From contig NZ_PZJX01000025.1 in NCBI RefSeq assembly GCF_003034915.1, positions 62,001 through 126,000 of the forward strand: a stretch of DNA of 64,000 nt, written 5' to 3'. This document shows positions 8,369-17,724 of this stretch, in pieces. The stretch's first letter is position 1. Each line of letters begins with the position of its first letter. The translations under genes and the position numbers were made by a program. The stretch comes from Mesorhizobium helmanticense. GTDB lineage: Bacteria; Pseudomonadota; Alphaproteobacteria; Rhizobiales; Rhizobiaceae. The notes beneath the pieces are model-generated. The model did no database searches and was not told the DNA's origin. It saw nothing but the letters and a program-made list of their open reading frames with translations.

Positions 8369-8385
8369 GTAACTTACTTAGTTAC
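8369..8385. promoter_or_regulatory. Rrf2 operator candidate
   Basis: GTAACTTACTTAGTTAC has perfect six-base arms (GTAACT/AGTTAC) and begins one base upstream of the Rrf2 start codon. Rrf2-type thiol-sensing repressors bind such short dyads over their own promoter; a role here is inferred from position. Confidence 0.55.
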
Positions 8386-8456
8386 GAATCTTGTTGTGTC
8401 AAGCCTTCGCCGTCCTCCCACTTCCCAGCGTGGCCTTCGCCGTGTTTAGTCCGGCG

Positions 8457-9362
8457 ATGGCCTTCACCATCCGCCAGTTGCAGTTCTTCATCGCCGTTGC
8501 CGAGCAAGGCACGGTGTCGGGCGCCGCGCAGAACCTGTCGATCTCGCAATCGTCGGTCACCGAGGCGATCAAGGAGCTGGAAAGCGATCTTGGCGTCGAG
8601 CTGTTCGAGCGCCACCCGCGCGGCCTCAACATCACCCACAAGGGCCACCAGTTCCTGCGCCACGCGACCAAGATCCTGGCCGACGTGTCCGATGCGCGCC
8701 GCGCCTTCTTCGGCGAGCAGGTCGTGGCCGGCGGCCGCCTGCAGCTCGGTGTCACCTCGCTGGTCGCCGGCTATGTGCTGTCGGACCTTCTCGCCCGCTA
8801 CCGCCGCGCCTATCCCGGCGTCGAAGTGTCGGCCATCGAAGACAATGGCGACTATCTCGAACACCTGCTGATCGGCGGCAAGCTCGATATCGCCGTCATG
8901 GTCACCTCGAACCTGCGCGACCGCACCGCGCTGCAGTCGGAAATCCTCGAAGTCTCGGCCTATCGGTTATGGGTGCCGCTCGGCCACAAGCTGGCCGGCG
9001 CCGACATTATCGGCGTCAGTGACATCGCCTCGGAGCCGCTGATCATGCTCACCGTCGACGAGATCGAGGAAAATACCGGAAAATTGCTGGCCGCGATCGG
9101 CGCCAAGCCGCATGTCGCTTTCCGCACCCGTTCGGTCGAAGCGGTACGCAGCCTTGTCGCTACCGGCGCCGGCGTCGCGCTGCTGCCCGACCTCGTCTAC
9201 CGGCCCTGGTCGCTGGAAGGCGACCGCATCGAATCGCGCGATATTTCGGGTTCCTTGCCGGTTGTGCAGGTCGGCATGGTCTGGCGGCGCGGCTCCGGCC
9301 TGCCGCAGGCTGCGCGCGACTTCATCGGGCTTGCCCAGTCGCAGCGCATGGTGCGCCGCTGA
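8457..9362 (+). CDS. LysR-family transcriptional regulator
   Basis: A 301-residue LysR-type activator/repressor. The helix-turn-helix covers about residues 3-62 (FTIRQLQFFIAVAEQGTVSG, then LSISQSSVTEAIKELE), followed by a periplasmic-binding-protein-like effector domain. The ATG at 8457 fits the family N-terminus; the open frame to 8391 adds an unlikely leader. Target genes are uncertain: the polyamine-type ABC operon starts 1.5 kb downstream but a MerR/methyltransferase pair intervenes, so neighbour control cannot be assumed. Confidence 0.85.
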   Translation: MAFTIRQLQFFIAVAEQGTVSGAAQNLSISQSSVTEAIKELESDLGVELFERHPRGLNITHKGHQFLRHATKILADVSDARRAFFGEQVVAGGRLQLGVTSLVAGYVLSDLLARYRRAYPGVEVSAIEDNGDYLEHLLIGGKLDIAVMVTSNLRDRTALQSEILEVSAYRLWVPLGHKLAGADIIGVSDIASEPLIMLTVDEIEENTGKLLAAIGAKPHVAFRTRSVEAVRSLVATGAGVALLPDLVYRPWSLEGDRIESRDISGSLPVVQVGMVWRRGSGLPQAARDFIGLAQSQRMVRR

Positions 9363-9368
9363 TGCAGC

Positions 9369-9851
9369 CTACGCCAGGCTGACGTCGTCAGTCTTGCGCT
9401 TGCGCCTTGTGACGGAAACCGCCTCCGCCTTGAAAGGCCCGATCGGAGCAACCTCGAAGCGGCCGGTGCCGGCAAGCCTGACGGCGCGGCGGAACGTCGG
9501 ACACTCCATCGGCCGGGGGGCCGGACATCGGGCGGCGTGACGCAAAGCCTCTCGGATCGCGGTCAGGCGCTGGATGGTGCGGTCCAGTTCGTCCGCCTTG
9601 GCGGCCAGGCGCTCTCGATCCATTTGCGGCAGGCCGTCGGGCGTCAGCATCGCGGAAATCTCGTCCAGTGCGAATCCACCGGCGCGTCCAAGCGCGATCA
9701 AGGCGAGTCGTTCGAGGACGGCCGGATCGAACAGGCGACGCAGGCCGCGACGGCCGACCGAGGCGATGAGGCCCTTCTCCTCGTAGTAGCGAAGTGTCGA
9801 GGCGGGCACGCCGGTGCGGCGCGACACTTCGGCAATGTCCATATCTTTCAT
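9369..9851 (-). CDS. MerR-family transcriptional regulator
   Basis: A 160-residue MerR protein. The N-terminal winged helix reads DIAEVSRRTGVPASTLRYYE, followed by a dimerisation coiled coil around residues 75-110. Near the C-terminus two cysteines are spaced C-x7-C (in RCPAPRPMECPTFRR), the spacing of the CueR metal-binding loop, though the rest of the loop differs so metal sensing is uncertain. The ATG at 9851 is chosen because longer frame sequence is not homologous. It is divergent from a methyltransferase with a shared MerR-type promoter. Confidence 0.85.
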   Translation of the reverse strand: MKDMDIAEVSRRTGVPASTLRYYEEKGLIASVGRRGLRRLFDPAVLERLALIALGRAGGFALDEISAMLTPDGLPQMDRERLAAKADELDRTIQRLTAIREALRHAARCPAPRPMECPTFRRAVRLAGTGRFEVAPIGPFKAEAVSVTRRKRKTDDVSLA

Positions 9852-9853
9852 GC

Positions 9854-9884
9854 TTGACCTCAAGTCGACTTGAACTCGTAGAGT
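9854..9884 (+). promoter_or_regulatory. MerR-type promoter with 19-bp spacer
   Basis: A -35 box TTGACC (9854-9859) and a -10-like TAGAGT (9879-9884) are separated by 19 bp, the over-long spacing typical of promoters twisted open by MerR proteins. The spacer contains the perfect palindrome CAAGTCGACTTG (9861-9872), extending to ACCTCAAGT/ACTTGAACT. It drives the methyltransferase at 9928. Confidence 0.75.
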
Positions 9885-9927
9885 GCTCGCGACGATCGGT
9901 GGGAGCAACAAAAAAGCGAGGTCCGTT

Positions 9928-10770
9928 ATGCCGAAATCCGCGCAGCCGAACACGCAGCAAGCCGCACTCTGGAACGATGCGAGTGGAAAGGCCTGGGTCG
10001 AAATGCAGCCAATTCTCGACGAGATATTGGCGCCGTTCGAGCGGCTGGTAGTCAATGCCGGCTATCCCGGGGAAGGGGGCAATGTCCTGGACATCGGCTG
10101 CGGTGCCGGCGCCACAACTCTGGCGATGGCGCGCCGCGTGGGCGACGGACATTGTGTTGGGCTCGACATCTCGCAGCCGCTTGTCGCCTTGGCGACGGAG
10201 CGCGCGCGGGTGGAAGGGGTAGCAAACGCAAGCTTTGAAGGGGGCGATGCCCAGGCGTATGCGTTCGAATCCGGGCGCTTCGATGCTGTTGTCTCGCGCT
10301 TCGGTGTCATGTTCTTCGACGATCCCGTAGCAGCGTTCGCCAATGTAAGACAGGCCGCAAGGCGCGGCGGCAAGCTCGCCTTTGCCGCCTGGCGCAGTCC
10401 GGCCGAGAATGACTTCATGACGACCGCCGCACGAGCGGCTGCGCCTTTCCTGCCGCCCGCACCCGTGCCGGACCCCGATGCGCCGGGGCAGTTTGCCTTT
10501 GCCGACGGCGCCAAGGTCAAGCGGATCCTTGAAGCGAGCGGTTGGTCGTCAATCGAAGTCGAACGGGCGGACGTGCCGTGTCGGATCGCCGAAGGCGATC
10601 TGATGACGTATGTCACCCGGCTAGGGCCGGTCGGCGCCGCGCTGCGCGAGGTTGACCGGGCAACGGCCGAAAAAATCACTGCGGTGTTGCCCACTGCGTT
10701 CGCGCCTTTCGTGAAGCACGGTGAGGCCCACTTCAATGCCGCCTGCTGGCTGGTGACGGCGCTGGCTTGA
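9928..10770 (+). CDS. Class I SAM-dependent methyltransferase under MerR control
   Basis: A 280-residue UbiE/Methyltransf_11-type protein. Motif I is VLDIGCGAGATTLAMA at about residues 53-68, with LDISQPLVALA for the ribose-binding acidic residue and the post-motif DAVVSRFGVMFFDDP. The ATG at 9928 follows GAGG with suitable spacing. Its promoter is the MerR-type site shared with the divergent regulator, so its expression is probably induced by the MerR ligand; methylation of a toxic small molecule is a reasonable guess but not shown by the sequence. Confidence 0.82.
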   Translation: MPKSAQPNTQQAALWNDASGKAWVEMQPILDEILAPFERLVVNAGYPGEGGNVLDIGCGAGATTLAMARRVGDGHCVGLDISQPLVALATERARVEGVANASFEGGDAQAYAFESGRFDAVVSRFGVMFFDDPVAAFANVRQAARRGGKLAFAAWRSPAENDFMTTAARAAAPFLPPAPVPDPDAPGQFAFADGAKVKRILEASGWSSIEVERADVPCRIAEGDLMTYVTRLGPVGAALREVDRATAEKITAVLPTAFAPFVKHGEAHFNAACWLVTALA

Positions 10771-10784
10771 AAGAGCGTCTAGCT

Positions 10785-10799
10785 ATCGGTAAAACCGAT
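10785..10799. promoter_or_regulatory. Small dyad upstream of the polyamine-type ABC operon
   Basis: ATCGGT-AAA-ACCGAT is a perfect six-base dyad between the methyltransferase stop and the ABC operon. It may be an operator or a weak hairpin; there is no T-run. Confidence 0.3.
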
Positions 10800-10905
10800 A
10801 TCGGCCTTCTGATAAATGAATTTGCGAAACCGGGATTTTCGCAGCACTTTTCAGCCAGGGAACCAAAGTCGCCGTCAACAGTGCGGCTTTTCAAAGGGGA
10901 GATCG

Positions 10906-12063
10906 ATGATGAATTCATTCCTGAAATCATGCACTGCATTGACGGTAGCACTTGCCTTCTCCGGCCAGGCCGTCGCCCAGGTCAAGGAACTCGGCAAGGG
11001 CGAAGGCGAGGTCAATATCGTCGCCTGGCCGGGCTACATCGAGCGCGGCGAGACTGACAAGGGCTATGACTGGGTGACATCCTTCGAGAAGGAAAGCGGC
11101 TGCAAGGTCAACGTCAAGACCGCCAATACGTCCGACGAGATGGTCTCGCTGATGAACGAGGGCGGCTTCGACCTTGTCACGGCGTCGGGCGACGCCTCGC
11201 TGCGTCTGGTCGCCGGCAAGCGGGTGCAACCGATCAACACCGATCTCGTTCCGAGCTGGAAGACGGTCGACGACCGGCTGAAGGACGCGCCCTGGTTCAC
11301 GGTCGACGGCGCCCACTACGGGGTTCCGTACCAGTGGGGACCGAACGTGCTGATGTACAACACGGAAGTCTTCAAGGAAGCGCCGAAGAGCTGGAACGTC
11401 GTCTTCGAGGAGATGAACCTGCCCGACGGCAAGTCGAACAAGGGCCGCGTCCAGGCCTATGACGGTCCGATCCACATTGCCGACGCCGCCAACTATCTGA
11501 TGTTCCACAAGCCGGAGCTCGGCATCAAGGATCCCTACGAACTGACCGAGGACCAGTACAAGGCGGCGCTCGATTTGCTGCGCGTCCAGCGCACGCTGGT
11601 CGGCCGCTACTGGCATGACGCAGCCATCCAGGTCGACGACTTCCAGAACGAGGGCGTCGTGGCCTCGGGCTCGTGGCCCTATCAGGTCAACACGCTGGTC
11701 GCAGCCAAGAAGCCGGTCGCTTCGACCGTTCCCGAGGAAGGCGTCACCGGCTGGGCCGACACCACCATGATGGAGGCGGACGCGGCCCACCCGAACTGCG
11801 CCTATATGTGGCTGGAGCATTCGCTCTCGCCGAAGGTGCAGGGCGATGTCTCGGCCTGGTTCGGTTCGCTGCCCGTGGTGCCGGCCGCCTGCAAGGGCAA
11901 CGAATTGCTCGGCGACGAGGGCTGCAAGACCAATGGCTACGACAATTTCGACAAGATCAAGTTCTGGAAGACGCCGGTGACCAAATGCGCCAGCCAGAAC
12001 AACCAGTGCGTGCCCTATTACCGCTGGGTGTCGGACTATATCGGCGTCATCGGCGGGCGGTGA
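10906..12063 (+). CDS. Polyamine-type ABC transporter substrate-binding protein
   Basis: A 385-residue periplasmic binding protein of the spermidine/putrescine family (COG0687). A signal peptide is visible (SFLKSCTALTVALAFSGQAVA, cleavage after AVA), followed by the mature start with VNIVAWPGYIERG and the ASGDASLRLVAGKRV segment. An AAAGGGGA ribosome-binding site precedes two consecutive ATG codons (10906, 10909). Order SBP-ATPase-permease-permease-aldehyde dehydrogenase equals E. coli ydcSTUVW, so putrescine or a related diamine is the likely ligand, by synteny. Confidence 0.87.
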   Translation: MMNSFLKSCTALTVALAFSGQAVAQVKELGKGEGEVNIVAWPGYIERGETDKGYDWVTSFEKESGCKVNVKTANTSDEMVSLMNEGGFDLVTASGDASLRLVAGKRVQPINTDLVPSWKTVDDRLKDAPWFTVDGAHYGVPYQWGPNVLMYNTEVFKEAPKSWNVVFEEMNLPDGKSNKGRVQAYDGPIHIADAANYLMFHKPELGIKDPYELTEDQYKAALDLLRVQRTLVGRYWHDAAIQVDDFQNEGVVASGSWPYQVNTLVAAKKPVASTVPEEGVTGWADTTMMEADAAHPNCAYMWLEHSLSPKVQGDVSAWFGSLPVVPAACKGNELLGDEGCKTNGYDNFDKIKFWKTPVTKCASQNNQCVPYYRWVSDYIGVIGGR

Positions 12064-12085
12064 TTCCGCTTCGCTGAGAGCAATA

Positions 12086-12212
12086 GCGCTGCCCTCACCC
12101 TTACCCTCTCCCCGTGAAGAACGGGGAGAGGGGGTCGCCAGCGTTTCCGCCAAGTCCCTTCTCCCCATCACTATAGCGGAGAAGGTGCCGGAAGGCGGAT
12201 GAGGGGCAGCGC
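12086..12212. repeat. G+C-rich palindromic repeat element (type A) inside the ABC operon
   Basis: Outer inverted ends (GCGCTGCCCTCA near 12086 and its complement near 12201-12212) enclose two hairpins: CCCTCTCCCCGT/ACGGGGAGAGGG (12104-12132) and CTTCTCC/GGAGAAG (about 12158-12184). This is the pattern of dispersed rhizobial intergenic palindromes. It separates the binding-protein gene from the ATPase gene and may attenuate or stabilise mRNA. Confidence 0.75.
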
Positions 12213-12252
12213 AGCGCCCGAACTTGACGAGCCTGACAGATCAGGACAACCC

Positions 12253-13251
12253 ATGACATCCGCCGTCTCTTTTCAAAAGGTCTCCCGCCATTTCGGCGCA
12301 GTGCGCGCGGTCGACGCGGTCGATCTCGACATCGCGCCGGGCGAATTCTTCGCCATGCTCGGCCCCTCGGGCTCCGGCAAGACGACCTGCCTGCGCCTGA
12401 TCGCCGGCTTCGAGCAGCCGACAGCGGGCTCGATCTCGATCTTCGGCGAGCGCGCCGAGGGCGTCCCGCCCTATCGCCGCAACGTCAACACCGTGTTCCA
12501 GGATTATGCGCTGTTCCCGCATCTCAATGTGCTCGACAACGTCGCCTATGGGCTGATGGTCAAGGGCGTCGGCAAGCCCGAGCGGCGGAAGGCGGCGGAG
12601 GAGGCGCTGTCGCTGGTCAGGCTTCCCGGCTATGGCGCGCGTCGACCGGGCCAGCTCTCCGGCGGCCAGCGTCAGCGCGTTGCGCTTGCCCGTGCACTGG
12701 TCAACCAGCCCAAGGTGCTTTTGCTCGACGAGCCGCTCGGGGCGCTCGACCTCAAGCTGCGCGAGAACATGCAGGAAGAGCTGAAATCGCTGCAGAAGGC
12801 GCTCGGCATCACCTTCGTCTTCGTCACCCATGACCAGGGCGAGGCGCTGTCGATGGCCGACCGCGTCGCCGTCTTCAATGAAGGCAGGATCATGCAGATC
12901 GGCACGCCGGAAGACATCTACCAGCGCCCGAAGACCCGCTTCGTCGCCGATTTCGTCGGCTCCTCCAATGTCTTGCCGCCGGATTTCGTCCAGCGTTATT
13001 CCGGCCAGCGCCGCTGGGGCAGCCTGCGCCCCGAATCCATCCGTATCGGCCGCGCTGCGAAAGGCGACGGCGTCGCTGCGCGCCTGGTCTCGACCAACTA
13101 TCTCGGCGCCACGACAAGACTGGCGCTCGACGCCGATGGGCTGAGGCTGCACGCCATCGTGCCGGCTGGTGCGAAATTGCCCAGGGAAGGCGAGACGGTC
13201 GTGCTCACCTTCAACCGCGAGCATTTGCATCTGATGGATGAGCCGTCATGA
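12253..13251 (+). CDS. Polyamine-type ABC transporter ATP-binding protein
   Basis: A 332-residue ATPase of the PotA type. Walker A is GPSGSGKTT, the Q-loop region [13 protein letters not shown], the signature [15 protein letters not shown], Walker [17 protein letters not shown] and the switch [11 protein letters not shown]-terminal TOBE regulatory domain follows from about residue 240. The ATG at 12253 has AGGA nine bases upstream. It energises import by the two permeases encoded next. Confidence 0.9.
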   Translation: MTSAVSFQKVSRHFGAVRAVDAVDLDIAPGEFFAMLGPSGSGKTTCLRLIAGFEQPTAGSISIFGERAEGVPPYRRNVNTVFQDYALFPHLNVLDNVAYGLMVKGVGKPERRKAAEEALSLVRLPGYGARRPGQLSGGQRQRVALARALVNQPKVLLLDEPLGALDLKLRENMQEELKSLQKALGITFVFVTHDQGEALSMADRVAVFNEGRIMQIGTPEDIYQRPKTRFVADFVGSSNVLPPDFVQRYSGQRRWGSLRPESIRIGRAAKGDGVAARLVSTNYLGATTRLALDADGLRLHAIVPAGAKLPREGETVVLTFNREHLHLMDEPS

Positions 13252-13300
13252 TGGCGCTCAAGGCAGTCGTGGGCAATAGGTCAGACGAAGCGCTCTACGG

Positions 13301-13459
13301 CGCCCCCCTCTGTCCTGCCGGACATCTCCCCCACAAGGAGGGAGATCGGATGTCACGCCGGCTTTCGCCAATCACCAAAGTTGAAGGAAGGGCGGCGGCG
13401 CCGAAGCTGCCAATCTCCCCCCTCGTGGGGGAGATGTCCGGCAGGACAGAGGGGAGCGC
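13301..13459. repeat. Palindromic repeat element (type B) between ATPase and permease genes
   Basis: Inverted ends of about 30 bp (13302-13332 and 13427-13458, both built around CTGTCCTGCCGGACATCTCC) flank a unique core. The same element occurs at 58483-58642 with its core in the opposite orientation. It fills most of the gap between the ATPase and the first permease. Confidence 0.8.
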
Positions 13460-13486
13460 GAAGGATCGCGGCCTCTCGATAATACC

Positions 13487-14452
13487 ATGACTCTGACCGC
13501 GACCCAGGCAAATCCCGCCCCTGCCATCCTGCCGGGCAATGGCGGCATGCGCGGCGCGTTGTCGGATCTTTTCTGGCGCCGGCCGCAATTCCTGTTGTTG
13601 CTCATGCTGTTGCCGCCGGTTCTGTGGCTTGGCATCGTCTACATCGGTTCACTCTTCGCCCTGCTCTTGCAAAGCTTCTTTTCGATCGACGAGTTCTCCG
13701 GCCTCATCAACCGACAGTTCACGTTGAAGACCTACGGCGATTTGTTGCAGGCAGCCAATCTCGACATCATCCTGCGCACGGTGACGATGGCGGCCCTGGT
13801 CACGCTGGCCTCGGCGATCATCGCCTTCCCCATCGCCTATTACGCGGCGCGCTATGCGCGCGGCCGCTGGAAGGCGCTGTTCTATCTCGGCGCCATGCTG
13901 CCGCTGTGGTCGAGCTACCTGGTCAAAATCTACGCCTGGAAGCTGATCCTCGCCAAGGAAGGCATCCTCACCTGGCTGCTCGCCAAATTGCACCTGTTGT
14001 GGCTGCTCGATGGCTGGCTGTCGCTGCCTGTGGTCGGTGGCAACTCGCTGTCGGTGTCCTCCACCGGCACCTTCATCGTCTTCGTCTATGTCTGGCTGCC
14101 CTTCATGATCCTCCCCGTGCAGGCCGCCCTCGAGCGCGTGCCCGGCAATCTGGTCGAGGCGTCGTCCGATCTCGGCGCTTCGCCTGGCCAGACCTTCCGC
14201 AACGTGCTGTTCCCGCTGGCACTGCCCGGCATCGTCGCCGGCTCGATCTTCACCTTCTCGCTGACGCTTGGCGATTACATCATCCCGCAGATCATCGGCA
14301 CCTCGCGGCTGTTCATCGGCCAGGCCGTCTATTCGCAGCAGGGCACCGCCGGCAACATCCCGCTCGCCGCCGCCTTCACCGTGGTGCCCATCGTCATCAT
14401 GGGCTTCTACCTCTGGGGCGCCAAGCGCATGGGAGCCTTCGATGCGCTCTGA
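13487..14452 (+). CDS. Polyamine-type ABC transporter permease (PotB/YdcU type)
   Basis: A 321-residue inner-membrane permease with about six to seven hydrophobic helices and the EAA loop [26 protein letters not shown] that docks on the ATPase. The N-terminal 30 residues are polar and cytoplasmic. No clear ribosome-binding site precedes the ATG at 13487, which follows the repeat element directly, so its translation may depend on readthrough from upstream. It overlaps the next permease by 11 bases. Confidence 0.88.
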   Translation: MTLTATQANPAPAILPGNGGMRGALSDLFWRRPQFLLLLMLLPPVLWLGIVYIGSLFALLLQSFFSIDEFSGLINRQFTLKTYGDLLQAANLDIILRTVTMAALVTLASAIIAFPIAYYAARYARGRWKALFYLGAMLPLWSSYLVKIYAWKLILAKEGILTWLLAKLHLLWLLDGWLSLPVVGGNSLSVSSTGTFIVFVYVWLPFMILPVQAALERVPGNLVEASSDLGASPGQTFRNVLFPLALPGIVAGSIFTFSLTLGDYIIPQIIGTSRLFIGQAVYSQQGTAGNIPLAAAFTVVPIVIMGFYLWGAKRMGAFDAL

Positions 14453-15257
14453 CCGCGGCCAATCCGCTCCGCTCGGTCTGAAGATCGCCGCCACCATCGG
14501 CCTGCTTTTCCTGCATTTGCCCATCCTGCTGATCTTCGTCTATGCCTTTACCACCGAGGAGAAGAGCTTCGTCTGGCCGCCGCCCGGGCTGACCACGCAA
14601 TGGTTCGCCGTCACCTGGAACCGGCCGGATGTCTGGCAGGCGTTGTCGCTGTCGGTCAGGGTCGCCGCCATCTCGACGGCGATTGCCCTGGTGCTGGGCA
14701 CGCTTTGCGCCGCAGCCGTATCGCGAACAAAATTCTTCGGCCGCGAAACCATTTCGTTGCTGGTCATCCTGCCGATCGCACTGCCCGGCATCATCACCGG
14801 CATCGCGCTGCGTTCGGCCTTTTCGCTGGCCGAGATTCCGTTCTCCTTCTGGACGATCGTGCTCGGCCACGCCACTTTCTGCGTGGTCGTCGTCTACAAC
14901 AACGCAGTCGCCCGCTTCCGCCGCACCTCAGGCTCGATGATCGAGGCCTCGATGGATCTCGGCGCCGACGGCTTCCAGACTTTTCGACATGTCGTGCTGC
15001 CCAACATCGCCACGGCGCTCCTTGCCGGCGGCATGCTCGCCTTCGCTTTGTCCTTCGATGAGGTCATCGTCACCACCTTCACCGCCGGCCAGCAGCAGAC
15101 CGTGCCGATCTGGATGCTGGAGGAACTGATCCGGCCGCGCCAACGCCCGGTCACAAATGTCGTCGCCATGGTGGTGGTGCTGGTGACGCTGCTGCCCATC
15201 CTTCTTGCCTATTACCTGACCCGCGACGGCGACCAGATTGCCGGTTCGGGCAAATAA
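14442..15257 (+). CDS. Polyamine-type ABC transporter permease (PotC/YdcV type)
   Basis: A 271-residue permease with six predicted helices and the EAA loop [22 protein letters not shown]. Its ATG lies inside the end of the preceding gene (overlap 14442-14452), showing translational coupling. The much longer open frame from 14268 is not the gene. With the previous permease it forms the membrane channel for the substrate bound by the 10906 protein. Confidence 0.9.
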   Translation: MRSDRGQSAPLGLKIAATIGLLFLHLPILLIFVYAFTTEEKSFVWPPPGLTTQWFAVTWNRPDVWQALSLSVRVAAISTAIALVLGTLCAAAVSRTKFFGRETISLLVILPIALPGIITGIALRSAFSLAEIPFSFWTIVLGHATFCVVVVYNNAVARFRRTSGSMIEASMDLGADGFQTFRHVVLPNIATALLAGGMLAFALSFDEVIVTTFTAGQQQTVPIWMLEELIRPRQRPVTNVVAMVVVLVTLLPILLAYYLTRDGDQIAGSGK

Positions 15258-15298
15258 CCCAAGCAGTGAACAAGAGAGTTCATAGGGGAGAGACGTCC

Positions 15299-16726
15299 AT
15301 GGACACGAAGATGCTGATCGGCTCGAAATTCGAGAACGGCACCGAAACCGAGGAGCCGATTCTCAATCCGAAGACCGGGGCGACCATTCTCAACCTGCCG
15401 GAGGCCAGCCAGGCGCAGATCGAGGCGGCGGTGCTGGCGGCGGAAAAGGCGTTTGCTACCTGGTCGCGCACCACGCCGGCGCAGCGTTCGGGCTATCTCC
15501 TCAAGATCGCCGATCGCATTGAGGCCGCGGCCCCGGAATTCGCGGCACTCGAGGCGCTGAACTGCGGCAAGCCGATCAATGCCGTGCTCAATGACGAGAT
15601 CCCGGCCATCGTCGATTGCTATCGCTTCTTTGCCGGCGCCGTCCGCTCGATGCCCGGTGTGGTCGCCGGCGAATATCTGCCCGGCCACACCTCGATGGTG
15701 CGGCGCGATCCGATCGGCATCGTCGCCTCGATCGCGCCCTGGAACTATCCGCTGATGATGATGGCATGGAAGCTGGCGCCGGCGATCGGCGGCGGCAACA
15801 CCGTCGTCTTCAAGCCGTCCGAACAGACGCCGCTGACAGCGCTGAAGCTGGCGAAGATCCTGGCCGACATCCTGCCCGAGGGCGTCGTCAATGTCGTGCT
15901 CGGCCGTGGCGACAGCGTCGGCAACGCGCTGATCAACCACGCCAAGGTCAACATGATCTCGATCACCGGCGACGTTGCCACCGGCAAGAAAGTGCTGCAG
16001 GCGGCGGCCAAGTCGGTCAAGCGAACGCATCTGGAGCTTGGCGGCAAGGCGCCGGTCATCGTCTTCGACGACGCCGATCTCGGCGCGGTGGTAAACGGCC
16101 TGCGCGCCTTCGGCTTCTACAATGCCGGCCAGGACTGCACGGCCGCGTGCCGCATCTATGCCGGCAAGAAGATCTACGACAGACTGGTCGCCGACCTCTC
16201 CTCGGCTGTCTCGACCATCAAATACAACCGTCCCGACGACACCGAAAACGAGATCGGGCCGCTGATCTCCCGCCGCCAGCGCGACCGTGTGTCAAGCTTC
16301 GTCGAGCGCGCCTCGGAACTGAAGCACATCGAGATCACCACCGGCGGCAAGCCGGGCGAGGGCTCCGGTTTCTTCTACCAGCCGACGGTGGTCGCCGGCG
16401 CGTTGCAGGAAGACGAGATCGTGCGCCGCGAAGTGTTCGGGCCGGTCGTCTCGGTCACCCGCTTCTCGGAAGTCGACGAAGCCGTGAACTGGGCCAATGA
16501 CAGCGACTACGGCCTAGCCTCATCGGTCTGGACGAAGGACGTCTCGCGCGCCATGGCAACCGCCGCGCGCCTGCAATATGGCTGCACCTGGATCAACACC
16601 CATTTCATGCTGACCAACGAGATGCCGCATGGCGGGCTGAAACAATCCGGCTACGGCAAGGACATGTCGCTCTACGCGCTCGAGGACTACACCGCCGTGC
16701 GGCATGTCATGGTGGCGCACGGGTAG
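15299..16726 (+). CDS. Gamma-aminobutyraldehyde-type dehydrogenase
   Basis: A 475-residue NAD-dependent aldehyde dehydrogenase. The catalytic glutamate lies in LELGGKAP and the nucleophilic cysteine in [13 protein letters not shown]; the Rossmann segment includes [17 protein letters not shown] and [12 protein letters not shown]. Length and sequence style match YdcW/PatD, which oxidises 4-aminobutanal to GABA in putrescine breakdown. The ATG at 15299 has AGGGGAGAG upstream, favoured over 15266. Being last in the transporter operon, it suggests uptake plus catabolism of putrescine; the aminotransferase step is not encoded here. Confidence 0.88.
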   Translation: MDTKMLIGSKFENGTETEEPILNPKTGATILNLPEASQAQIEAAVLAAEKAFATWSRTTPAQRSGYLLKIADRIEAAAPEFAALEALNCGKPINAVLNDEIPAIVDCYRFFAGAVRSMPGVVAGEYLPGHTSMVRRDPIGIVASIAPWNYPLMMMAWKLAPAIGGGNTVVFKPSEQTPLTALKLAKILADILPEGVVNVVLGRGDSVGNALINHAKVNMISITGDVATGKKVLQAAAKSVKRTHLELGGKAPVIVFDDADLGAVVNGLRAFGFYNAGQDCTAACRIYAGKKIYDRLVADLSSAVSTIKYNRPDDTENEIGPLISRRQRDRVSSFVERASELKHIEITTGGKPGEGSGFFYQPTVVAGALQEDEIVRREVFGPVVSVTRFSEVDEAVNWANDSDYGLASSVWTKDVSRAMATAARLQYGCTWINTHFMLTNEMPHGGLKQSGYGKDMSLYALEDYTAVRHVMVAHG

Positions 16727-16737
16727 ACCAGCGCGTT

Positions 16738-16893
16738 TCCTTCTCCCCCTGTGGGACAAGGTGGATTGTCGCGAAGCGACAAGACGGATGAGGGGTGTTC
16801 CAGCTTGGCGCTAGCTTACCCCTCACCCGGATTGCCAACCGATTTGTGAAGGACAAATCGGGGCAATCCGACCTCTCCCACAAGGGGAGAGGT
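16738..16893. repeat. Palindromic repeat element (type C) after the aldehyde dehydrogenase gene
   Basis: Contains a nested hairpin at 16828-16870: CGGATTGCC pairs with GGCAATCCG and inside it CCGATTTGT pairs with ACAAATCGG. Flanking CTCCCC/GGGGAG runs resemble the type A element. It lies between convergent genes and could serve as a transcription end. Confidence 0.7.
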
Positions 16894-16912
16894 AAGACCG
16901 CTGCGCTAGCCG

Positions 16913-17227
16913 CTACTCCACAATGCGATAGATGTTCCACAGGCTGGTGCCCGACACGACATAGGGCTCCATCTCCTTGCCCCATTTGGCGTGGGCCTCG
17001 ATCTTGCTGATCTTGGCGAAAAACTCCTCCAGCTTCGCCAGGCTTTCAACCTGATGATGCGACTCGACCGTCGCCTCCCGCGCGCCGATCGATCCGGTCA
17101 TGATCTGGAACTCCAGATCGGCGATGCCGACTTGCGAGCCGATCTCGCGCTCCCATTTTTTCAACAGTTCGAGCACGGTCTGCTTGTGTCCGAACTTGGC
17201 GTCGATCTGCCATCTGGCGCTAAACAT
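16913..17227 (-). CDS. Conserved hypothetical protein, 104 residues
   Basis: A small soluble protein with no family I can name with confidence. It begins MFSARWQIDAKFGHKQTVLE, is rich in charged residues, has two likely helices (about 16-32 and 60-85) and strands between, which is compatible with a ferredoxin-like dimeric alpha/beta-barrel fold. GGAGGAG lies seven bases before the ATG at 17227, so it is a real translated gene. It follows the SnoaL-like gene on the same strand with a 57-base gap and may share its transcript. Function unknown. Confidence 0.65.
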   Translation of the reverse strand: MFSARWQIDAKFGHKQTVLELLKKWEREIGSQVGIADLEFQIMTGSIGAREATVESHHQVESLAKLEEFFAKISKIEAHAKWGKEMEPYVVSGTSLWNIYRIVE

Positions 17228-17284
17228 CTTCCACTCTCCTCCAAAGATTGCGGCCGAGGCCGCGGTTGCTCCATCAGCGGTTGA

Positions 17285-17647
17285 CTACTCGTCCCAGGCC
17301 TGCACGACGGTCTGCCGCGCGATCCGACCGTTCTTCAGTTCCAGCATTGCCGCGCAGAACACCTTGGTGCCGTCCGGATAGGCGCAGGCCTGGGTGAAGG
17401 CCAGGCTGTCGCCGTTGGCGATGGTGGTGTCGACCTTGTGGGTCATCGCCCGGCTGCAGATGTCATCCCAGAACGTGCTGATCGCCGCGCGCCCGCGGAT
17501 TTCGCGCGGCTTGCTCGGCGGATTGTTGCGGTCGATCACCCGCACCAGCGCGTCGTCGGCATAGAAGCTCGCCAGCATCTTTCCATCACGGCCTTCGATC
17601 GCTTTCTTGATCGCCGCTCCGTCCACGGCTTGAGTCTTGGTCAGCAT
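17285..17647 (-). CDS. SnoaL/NTF2-like protein
   Basis: A 120-residue protein of the nuclear-transport-factor-2-like fold, which includes small hydrolases, isomerases and dehydratases as well as non-enzymatic proteins. Visible are IKKAIEGRDGKMLASFYADDALVRVID and REIRGRAAISTFWDDICSR, characteristic of SnoaL-like domains. The ATG at 17647 is chosen because GGAGGAG sits just upstream; ATG codons at 17659 and further are too far. Substrate or role cannot be inferred. Confidence 0.72.
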   Translation of the reverse strand: MLTKTQAVDGAAIKKAIEGRDGKMLASFYADDALVRVIDRNNPPSKPREIRGRAAISTFWDDICSRAMTHKVDTTIANGDSLAFTQACAYPDGTKVFCAAMLELKNGRIARQTVVQAWDE

Positions 17648-17724
17648 TTTCTCCTCCATGTGCCCGCCTTCGGGCGATTGATGATCAAAGCGCCGCCCGG
17701 CGCTCATCGCCAGGCGGGATCGTT

